Below, in pieces: positions 32,353 to 38,431 of a stretch of 38,431 nt of DNA. The translations under genes and the position numbers were made by a program. Positions within the stretch are counted from its first letter, which is position 1. Each line of letters starts with the position of its first letter. Below the pieces are notes generated by a model. The model had not been told where the DNA came from and did no database searches. It saw only the letters and a program-made list of their open reading frames with translations. The stretch is taken from positions 1-38,431 of the forward strand of contig NCCR01000081.1 of assembly GCA_002279765.1 (NCBI GenBank), in the 5' to 3' direction. Origin of the DNA: Verrucomicrobia bacterium 12-59-8 (lineage in GTDB: Bacteria; Verrucomicrobiota; Verrucomicrobiae; Verrucomicrobiales; Verrucomicrobiaceae).

Positions 32353-34071
32353 TCAAGTCGCCGAGGCGTCGGGCAGGGAGGCGCTGCGATTGCGCGGGCG
32401 GGCGATGCGGGGCTTGAGCTTGGAGAGGCGCAGTTTGAAACTGGGCAGATCACGGTTCTGCGTGCGGTAGTAGAAGAGGACGAGCCCGAGCGAACCAAAG
32501 AGCAGGTGCGGCATCCACACGGTGAGCCAGGCGGGCAGATGGCCGCCTTTGCCGAGATTGAGGAAGAGATTGTTCATGAACATGAAGATGAAGAAGATGA
32601 AGACACTGCCGGCAATGCCACCGACCGAGCCCCGGCGTGAGTAGGCCACACCGAGCGGCGCGGCTACGAGCACTAGCGCCATGGCCTGCCACGGCAGGGC
32701 AAAGCGGTGCCAGAAGTGCGTGCGAAACGGCGCGAGCTTGTCGTCCGCCGCCTTCGGATGGGCGCGCAGGTAGGACACCAGCTCCGGGACGCTCATGAAA
32801 TTGGGACGCAGCGCGTAGCTCACGAGGCTCCAGGGCGTCTCCTCGATGCCCGGCACTTCCAAGACGCTCTGCCCGTCCGCGCCCACGGGAAAGGGCCGAG
32901 GCTTGGAGAGCTTGCCGTTTTGATAGATCAGCTCCTGGCCATCATAAAAGCGCCAGCCAGCGCGGGGCGACCACCCTGCCGTGGGCGCGATGATGGTGCG
33001 CATGGGCTGGCCCTGTTTGTCTTTCTCCCAGATGCACACTTCATGCATGCGCTCGTTCCCGCTGCGCATGGAGAAGGGGAAGGTGCCCACATACCAGGTG
33101 CGGTGGGTCTGCTCGTCATGGTACATGATGGCGGAGGCCATGATGGAGTCCGCCGCATGCACGCTCATGCCGCGAAAGACGGCCTCGCGGTTGCCCTCGG
33201 CACGCGGCCCCCAGTAGTAATTGGCCGCCATGTTCAGCATGCAGGCGTACACGCTGCAGAGGAAGATCGGGCGCAGCACCTGGAACAGGCTGCGGCCAGT
33301 GCCCAGCATGGAGATGAGCTCGTTGGCCTTCGACATGCGGGTGAGGGAGTAAAGCACCGCGAGCAGCAGAGACACCGGCAGGATCTGGGTGAACACCAAG
33401 GGGATCATCCCCAGGTAAAACCGGATCACCCGCACCACGCCGGATTTGGATTCCTGAAAGTCCTTCAGGTTGTCCAGCAGATCCATGATGATCCACAGGG
33501 TGAAGAAGGACACAAAGCAAAACACCAGCGGATGCAGAAACGTGCGCAGGGTGTAGCGCTCCAGAATGCCGATGCGCCGGTAGTAGTGCAGGGCTAGGGG
33601 GACGGACAGAAACACCAGCGCGATGAAGACGAGCTTGAAGGCAAAGGCCAGCGGCGCGGGCGGCTCGCCGATTTCCGTCATGTGCGAATGCGCGATGTAA
33701 TCGACCAGATCACTCGCGATGGACCACACGGCCATGGACACGGAGGCGATGCTGACCGGCAGCATCAGGCGGCGCAGATCGCCCCAGCGCCGCCAGATCA
33801 CGATGAGCAGCACGGGGACACCCAGCCTGACCCAAAGGTTGAGATAGGGCAGCACGCTGGAGAGCACCAGGATGCCCTGCGGCACGTCCATCTCCGCCTG
33901 CTGCGCCTGCTGCAGCGCGGCATCCACCGCGTCATCAGGGTGCGTACGATGCCAGCCCATGAGCATGGAGAGGATCAGCAGGGCGATGGCCACGGCAAAT
34001 GAACTCCGCCCCAAATAGGGGAGTTCACGCGCCTTTTGCCAGGCCTGGTTCACACGTTGCAGCCACTTCAT
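32353..34071 (-). CDS. LptF/LptG-type LPS-export permease with N-terminal extension
   Basis: Inner-membrane permease subunit that feeds LPS to the Lpt bridge. Residues about 170-550 show the family layout: ERYTLRTFLHPLVFCFVSFFTLWIIMDLLDN, PVSLLLAVLYSLTRMSKANELISMLGTG (coupling helix), a periplasmic jellyroll-like region with WYVGTFPF and GWRFYDGQ, then WQAMALVLVAAPLGVAYSRRG and two last TM helices. At 572 residues it is about 200 longer than usual; the extra N-terminus has three or four TM helices (FAVAIALLILSMLMGW, LWVRLGVPVLLIVIWRRW, FKLVFIALVFLSVPLALHYY). The partner subunit and ATPase are not in the window. Confidence 0.88.
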   Translation of the reverse strand: MKWLQRVNQAWQKARELPYLGRSSFAVAIALLILSMLMGWHRTHPDDAVDAALQQAQQAEMDVPQGILVLSSVLPYLNLWVRLGVPVLLIVIWRRWGDLRRLMLPVSIASVSMAVWSIASDLVDYIAHSHMTEIGEPPAPLAFAFKLVFIALVFLSVPLALHYYRRIGILERYTLRTFLHPLVFCFVSFFTLWIIMDLLDNLKDFQESKSGVVRVIRFYLGMIPLVFTQILPVSLLLAVLYSLTRMSKANELISMLGTGRSLFQVLRPIFLCSVYACMLNMAANYYWGPRAEGNREAVFRGMSVHAADSIMASAIMYHDEQTHRTWYVGTFPFSMRSGNERMHEVCIWEKDKQGQPMRTIIAPTAGWSPRAGWRFYDGQELIYQNGKLSKPRPFPVGADGQSVLEVPGIEETPWSLVSYALRPNFMSVPELVSYLRAHPKAADDKLAPFRTHFWHRFALPWQAMALVLVAAPLGVAYSRRGSVGGIAGSVFIFFIFMFMNNLFLNLGKGGHLPAWLTVWMPHLLFGSLGLVLFYYRTQNRDLPSFKLRLSKLKPRIARPRNRSASLPDASAT

Positions 34072-34135
34072 GCCGGAGAGAGCCGTGAGAGTCGGTTAAA
34101 GCCCCCGATGCGTCAAGGCTGCACGGCCCCCGAAC

Positions 34136-34169
34136 AAAAAGAAGCCCGGAGGCATGACCTCCGGGCTTC
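34136..34169 (-). terminator. Terminator of the PQQ-propeller gene
   Basis: A perfect 12-bp stem (GAAGCCCGGAGG / CCTCCGGGCTTC, 34141-34152 and 34158-34169) with a CATGA loop. On the minus strand it is followed by TTTTT (34140-34136). It lies 28 nt past the stop at 34197. Confidence 0.9.
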
Positions 34170-34196
34170 GAATCTTGGGCTGGGGGGGCGATGGGC

Positions 34197-35468
34197 TCAG
34201 TTCACATCCAGGCACACGCCTTCGGTCGTGCTGCGGGCGAAGATTTTGCCGTTGGCGAGGATCGGGTAGCTCCACACCTTGCCTTCGAGCACATCTTTGC
34301 GCGCCACTTCCTTGTATTTGTCTGGGCTGGCTTCGACGATGACGATTTCGCCCTTGTCGCTGGTGGCGATGATCTTGTCTCCTGCGAGGATGACCTGACC
34401 AGGACCGAAGCCTTCCTCCTTCCACATGTCCTTGCCCGTCTTGATGTCCACGCAGGCGAGCGGGCCTTTGCCGTATTCTTTGAAGCTGAACATGCCGTAG
34501 AGGAAGCCGTCTTTCACGACTGGGGTGCTCCAGTGGTTGAAGCACTCGTTCTCACGACGCCAGATCTGGGTGGCTTCGAGCGTGCTGCCGCTCTTGCTGA
34601 TCTTGAAGGCGCCAGCGCCCACGCCGTAACCGGCAGAGCAATAGACGATGTCTTCAAACACCACCGGGGAGGCGGCGGTGCTCACTTTGTAAGGGAAGGG
34701 GGCACGCCAGATCACGCTGCCTTTTTGAGGATCAACGGCAACGAGGCCGGTCTGGGTGAAGAAGATCACCTGATGCACGCCGTGGATGTCCGCTGGCACC
34801 GGGGTGGCGTGGGTCATCTTGTCGTCCTCGCCTTTCCACACGACTTTGCCAGTGTTCTTGTTCAGACCGAGGAGAGCCTGGCCTGCGCCACCGCCAGCGA
34901 GCAGGAGAATGTCTCCATCGATGACGGGAGAAGCGGCGTTCATCCACGGAATGGGTTTGCCGTTGTTCTCTTTGAGGGTGTCGTGTTCCCAGACCTTTTT
35001 GCCATCAGAGGCATTGACACAATGCACACCCAGATTTGTGTCGATGACATAGACCATGCCGCTGTCAAAGACAGGCGTGGAGCGGGGACCGTCACCACCG
35101 TTGTTGTCAGGTGTACCAGAATCGCCGTCTTTACCGGGGTTCCCGTACTTGGCCACCAAGGTCATGGATGTTTTCCAGAGAGTCTTGCCGTTGCTGGAGT
35201 CGAAGCAGACAAGGGTTTCACCTGGGTTGCCATCCACCTCATCCACGACGAGCGTGTACGCCTTGCCACTTGCCACCGCGAAGGAGCTGAAGCCGAGGTT
35301 TGTTGGCGATTTCCAGACCTCTTTGAGGCTCCATTTGGCATTGGCCATGGCTGGGACGATGCCATTGCCAGCAGGACCCCGGAAGGCGCCCCAATCGGTG
35401 GATTCAGCGGTGAAGGCGGTCGTGGCCAGTGCCAGACCGAGTACGGTGGTGAGATGAGTGCGTGTCAT
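34197..35468 (-). CDS. Exported PQQ-like beta-propeller protein
   Basis: A 423-residue exported protein with a signal peptide (MTRTHLTTVLGLALATTAFTA) followed by DWGAFRGPAGNGI and a propeller of Trp-docking repeats (GKTLWKTSM, GKKVWEHD, GKVVWKGE, GSVIWRAPF, GKDMWKEE). Related proteins are common in the PVC group and include BamB-like and PQQ-dehydrogenase-like members; no quinone-binding catalytic set is evident, so a scaffold role is as likely as enzyme activity. It lies 85 nt downstream of nuoC on the same strand. Confidence 0.88.
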   Translation of the reverse strand: MTRTHLTTVLGLALATTAFTAESTDWGAFRGPAGNGIVPAMANAKWSLKEVWKSPTNLGFSSFAVASGKAYTLVVDEVDGNPGETLVCFDSSNGKTLWKTSMTLVAKYGNPGKDGDSGTPDNNGGDGPRSTPVFDSGMVYVIDTNLGVHCVNASDGKKVWEHDTLKENNGKPIPWMNAASPVIDGDILLLAGGGAGQALLGLNKNTGKVVWKGEDDKMTHATPVPADIHGVHQVIFFTQTGLVAVDPQKGSVIWRAPFPYKVSTAASPVVFEDIVYCSAGYGVGAGAFKISKSGSTLEATQIWRRENECFNHWSTPVVKDGFLYGMFSFKEYGKGPLACVDIKTGKDMWKEEGFGPGQVILAGDKIIATSDKGEIVIVEASPDKYKEVARKDVLEGKVWSYPILANGKIFARSTTEGVCLDVN

Positions 35469-35552
35469 GAGAAGGAAGTGAAAACGACTGACGCCGGAAG
35501 GCTCTTTCGGTTCAACGTGGTCCGCACAGAGTCGGCTGGCGCAGATCGCGCG

Positions 35553-36125
35553 CTATTCCGCAGGCCTGCGGGAGCGGGGCTCGCGCGTCACGGTGTCGCC
35601 GGTGCCAGCGCTGGTGACGAAGGGGCCGTCCGCCATCGGCGCGGTCTTGGTGAAGCCGACGTCGGGCATGTCGCTCGGCTTGCCTTCGAGCGGGAAGTCT
35701 TTGCGCAGCGGGTGGAAGGGGTAGCCTTCCCACATCAGGATGCGGCGCATGTCGGGATGGCCGCTGAACTTGATGCCCATCATATCATACACCTCGCGCT
35801 CATGCCAGTTGGCGGTGGGCCAGATGTCGCTGACGGTGGGGACTTCTTGGTCTTCTGCCACAGCGGCACGCACACGCAGATGCTGCAGGTGGCCGTAGCC
35901 ATAGAGTTCATACACCATTTCAAAACGCGGCTCTCTGCCCAGGTAGTCGAGGCTGGAGACATCGACGAGGTAGTCGAAATTCAATTCATCGCAGCAATAT
36001 GCGAGCAGCGGCTTAGCGCTGGCGAGTTTGACGACGAGCGTGTGTTCTCCACGAAACTCCTTCGTTTCCAGCACGGCATCGCCGAATTTCTGCTTCAGGG
36101 CATCGGCCATTTGGGCGGCAGTCAT
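35553..36125 (-). CDS. nuoC: NADH-quinone oxidoreductase subunit C
   Basis: A 190-residue hydrophilic subunit of complex I (30-kDa subunit family). The signature HEREVYDMMGIKFSGHPDMRRIL is followed by GYPFHPLRKDFPLEG, and FDYLVDVSSLDYLGREPRF lies earlier. It connects the quinone module subunits. It is not fused to NuoD. The gene follows nuoB with a 12-nt gap, but the next downstream gene is a PQQ-propeller protein, not nuoD. Confidence 0.95.
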   Translation of the reverse strand: MTAAQMADALKQKFGDAVLETKEFRGEHTLVVKLASAKPLLAYCCDELNFDYLVDVSSLDYLGREPRFEMVYELYGYGHLQHLRVRAAVAEDQEVPTVSDIWPTANWHEREVYDMMGIKFSGHPDMRRILMWEGYPFHPLRKDFPLEGKPSDMPDVGFTKTAPMADGPFVTSAGTGDTVTREPRSRRPAE

Positions 36126-36137
36126 GGTCGTAAAAAA

Positions 36138-36674
36138 TTAAGCGGTGAGTTCGGCGATCAATTCCTTCTTCTGCTCAGTGAAGGAGTGCTCGGTTTCGAT
36201 CTTGCGCTGGAGGCGCATCATGCCTTCGAGCAGCGCCTCGGGGCGCGGTGGGCAGCCGGAGATGTAAACGTCCACCGGGATGAGCTGGTCAATGCCCTGG
36301 AGCACCGCGTAGCTGCGGTACATGCCGCCGCTGGAGGCGCAGGCACCCATGGCGATGCACCACTTCGGCTCCGGCATCTGGTCCCACACGCGCTTCACCG
36401 CGAGGGCCATCTTGTAAGTCACGGTGCCGGCCACGATCATCACATCGGCCTGGCGGGGGGAGAAACGCATCACTTCCGCACCGAAGCGGCTCAAGTCGTA
36501 GCGGCTGCAGGCGGCGGCCATCATTTCAATGGCGCAGCAGGCGAGGCCCATCGGCATCGGCCACATGGAGTTCTTGCGCATCCAGTTGATGGCGGCGTCC
36601 ATCTTGGTGAAGATGATATTGCCTTCGACTTTCGAATCGTAAGCAGCAACGGTGGAATCAGCGGGGGCAACCAT
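36138..36674 (-). CDS. nuoB: NADH-quinone oxidoreductase subunit B
   Basis: A 178-residue subunit that binds the N2 [4Fe-4S] cluster next to the quinone site. All four ligands are present: Cys46-Cys47 ([10 protein letters not shown]), Cys112 ([10 protein letters not shown]) and Cys141 ([10 protein letters not shown]). Length and motifs are normal, so it should be functional. nuoA, expected just upstream, is absent: the gap to the next gene is 93 nt and that gene encodes an unrelated lipoprotein. Confidence 0.96.
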   Translation of the reverse strand: MVAPADSTVAAYDSKVEGNIIFTKMDAAINWMRKNSMWPMPMGLACCAIEMMAAACSRYDLSRFGAEVMRFSPRQADVMIVAGTVTYKMALAVKRVWDQMPEPKWCIAMGACASSGGMYRSYAVLQGIDQLIPVDVYISGCPPRPEALLEGMMRLQRKIETEHSFTEQKKELIAELTA

Positions 36675-36767
36675 GGCAACGTGAATGGGGTTTGGAACCC
36701 TGAGAATTACGCCCCCTGCGCAGGAGCGGCAATCAGATTGTGAATCTTTTCACAAGCAGGGAGGGGA

Positions 36768-37136
36768 TCAGGGCATTGGGGTCTTCTGTCTGGCTTCCTC
36801 CGCCGTTTTTTTCAAGGCATCATCCCCAAACCGCCGGGCGATCTCCGCCCCCATGATTCCGTTGTAGCCTTTGGCGTGGCTAATCACGCGATCGCTCACG
36901 ACGCAATCGGCCACCCATTGGAATTCGATACCATACCTCTCCTTCATGAGCCGCTCGTAGGTCCCTTCCCACGGTGCTGGCGGACCTCCCATGGTTTCCA
37001 CTCTCAGTTTGCCCGCCTTCAGATCCTTGCGTGCGTCCGCACGCCCTTGGATCTCTGCCAGCCAGGAGCCATGTGAGGGAGAGCAGGCACAAAGCGCCAG
37101 AACACCAACGCCCAAAGCCATTTTGAGGAGAGACAT
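36768..37136 (-). CDS. Small lipoprotein of unknown function
   Basis: A 122-residue protein with a lipoprotein signal (MSLLKMALGVGVLALCACSPS) whose lipobox LALC or LCAC gives a lipidated Cys. The mature part contains GTYERLMKERYGIEFQWVADCVVSDRVISHAKGYNGIMGAEIARRFG, with no family I recognise. The start at 37136 exposes the signal; ATGs lie at 37145 and 37169 too. Confidence 0.7.
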   Translation of the reverse strand: MSLLKMALGVGVLALCACSPSHGSWLAEIQGRADARKDLKAGKLRVETMGGPPAPWEGTYERLMKERYGIEFQWVADCVVSDRVISHAKGYNGIMGAEIARRFGDDALKKTAEEARQKTPMP

Positions 37137-37207
37137 GCCGCGCATGATGACACGCACTTCCTCTGTCACAAGATCTGAATACCTGCCAGAAAGGCGGAAA
37201 ACTCGGC

Positions 37208-37576
37208 CTACGCCACAGGCAGCGGCCCAGCGGCCACCAGCTTCTTCTGGCGGGAGTCCACGATCAGGTTCAACCCCTCAAGACTACGCGCTCCCAGCAG
37301 CAGCAAATCGCCTTTCTCGGCGAAGACTACTTCGTCCACGGTGAAAGCCTTGTTCACTCTCACGATGGCAAAACCGACACTGCGGGTGATCTGCTGTCCG
37401 TTCGCCATCACAAAGGCCAGATCCTTCTTTTCACGCTTCACACCGATCTTCTCCAGCGTCGTCGCCGGCACCCAGGTGTATTCGCTGCCGGTGTCCACGA
37501 GCATTTTCGGGATCGTGGCCGCCTGCTCACGATCCACGACGTTTTCGATCTTGGCTCCTACTTTGAAGGTTCCCAT
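37208..37576 (-). CDS. Retropepsin-like aspartic protease domain protein
   Basis: A 122-residue single-domain protein with the retroviral-type aspartic protease signature MLVDTGSEYTWVPA, a second segment RSVGFAIVRV and the later LLLLGARSLEGLNLIVD that replaces the usual hydrophobic-hydrophobic-Gly (LLG) strand. Such proteins act as homodimers, each giving one Asp; bacterial targets are mostly unknown. The start at 37576 (MGTFKVG) gives the right size; an open frame further upstream crosses the dnaK operator region and is unlikely to be coding. Confidence 0.85.
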   Translation of the reverse strand: MGTFKVGAKIENVVDREQAATIPKMLVDTGSEYTWVPATTLEKIGVKREKKDLAFVMANGQQITRSVGFAIVRVNKAFTVDEVVFAEKGDLLLLGARSLEGLNLIVDSRQKKLVAAGPLPVA

Positions 37577-37663
37577 AGGGTAATGATGCAATCCCGCAGG
37601 CCGTTTGGAAAGCCCATTTTCAACGAGCCCTGAAGAGTCAACCACTCCTCCCAACTGCGCCAA

Positions 37664-37744
37664 GTGCCAGCTCAGTTGTGCCACATTTTGGCACTTTGGC
37701 ACAATTATTGACTCATTGATAATTGTGCCATTACCTCATTATAT
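37664..37744 (+). promoter_or_regulatory. dnaK promoter with a perfect 12-bp inverted repeat operator
   Basis: Arms TGGCACAATTAT (37697-37708) and ATAATTGTGCCA (37719-37730) are exact complements around a 10-bp spacer. The right arm overlaps a -35 (TTGATA, 37716-37721), followed at 17 bp by a -10 (TTATAT, 37739-37744). Extra half-sites GTGCCA/TGGCAC occur at 37664, 37678 and 37689, with TTTGGCAC in exact tandem at 37687-37702. It has CIRCE-like architecture but not the CIRCE sequence (TTAGCACTC-N9-GAGTGCTAA), so a different repressor is inferred. Confidence 0.7.
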
Positions 37745-37779
37745 CACTCACAATCAATCCATTGCGTCTCAAAGATCCC

Positions 37780-37802
37780 ACTTGGCACACATCTAGCCAA
37801 GT
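37780..37802 (+). promoter_or_regulatory. Small hairpin in the dnaK 5' leader
   Basis: ACTTGGC / GCCAAGT (7-bp perfect stem) with a 9-nt loop in the roughly 100-nt untranslated leader. It also contains another TGGCAC half-site. The leader shows no Shine-Dalgarno sequence before the ATG at 37853. Confidence 0.45.
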
Positions 37803-37804
37803 AA

Positions 37805-38431
<627 letters not shown>

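Noticed and set aside
34191..36743. 850-codon open frame on the plus strand across the PQQ, nuoC and nuoB genes
   Set aside because: It is antisense to three well-recognised genes, rich in His, Gly and Glu in the way GC-biased shadow frames are, and has no family motif.
37697..37712. Sigma-54-like TGGCAC-N5-TTGA box upstream of dnaK
   Set aside because: The near-invariant GC of the -12 element is missing, and the TGGCAC is explained by the palindrome and its repeated half-sites.

Overview
The window looks like a chromosomal segment of a GC-rich member of the Verrucomicrobiota, probably a Prosthecobacter or Verrucomicrobium relative. This is inferred from gene content, not from a marker gene. 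The signs are a Tat-exported Gfo/Idh/MocA oxidoreductase, a planctomycete-type one-heme cytochrome domain, a large beta-propeller plus C-terminal heme-domain dehydrogenase, an arylsulfatase, a PQQ-propeller protein and a Gram-negative envelope (LpxL-like acyltransferase, heptosyltransferase, LptF/G, TonB receptor). Many genes lack a clear Shine-Dalgarno sequence. I see no rRNA, tRNA, CRISPR array, transposase or integrase.

Layout. 0-0.2 kb: the 5' end of bioB (minus), with an unusual purine/pyrimidine hairpin over its leader. 0.4-6.6 kb: a Gfo/Idh/MocA protein, then minus-strand genes for a glycoside-hydrolase-like protein bracketed by two near-identical hairpin repeats, a GDYXXLXY/DUF2157 membrane pair and a Wzz-like protein. 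6.7-14.2 kb: msrA, truncated hemoglobin, a monoheme lipoprotein, a 2-hydroxyacid dehydrogenase, a fused LpxL-heptosyltransferase, a sulfatase and an orphan NarL-type regulator. 14.2-17.6 kb: phased CCCTAAA repeats, an orphan ExbD and the large heme-domain dehydrogenase.

17.6-23.4 kb is the most coherent unusual region. Two paralogous small membrane proteins sharing a CxLCKKVKE motif bracket a class I cytochrome c, a SCO1/SenC protein and an HMA-type metal-binding protein. They are followed by a TonB-dependent receptor broken by one frameshift and by a PepSY membrane protein. I infer an envelope system for metal (most likely copper) uptake and delivery.

23.4-30.7 kb is an accessory region. 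It contains a sialidase-like gene whose last 144 bp are repeated beyond a toxin-antitoxin pair, a 2TM SLATT-like protein, a second toxin-antitoxin-like pair (DUF433/DUF5615), a DUF3987-like protein carrying three in-frame 63-bp repeats, a decayed copy of that gene's 3' end, and several small unknown genes. 30.9-38.4 kb returns to housekeeping genes: pyrE, a verrucomicrobial hypothetical, LptF/G, a PQQ-propeller protein, an isolated nuoB-nuoC pair, a lipoprotein, a retropepsin-like protein, and dnaK running off the end behind a promoter with a perfect 12-bp inverted repeat that is not CIRCE.
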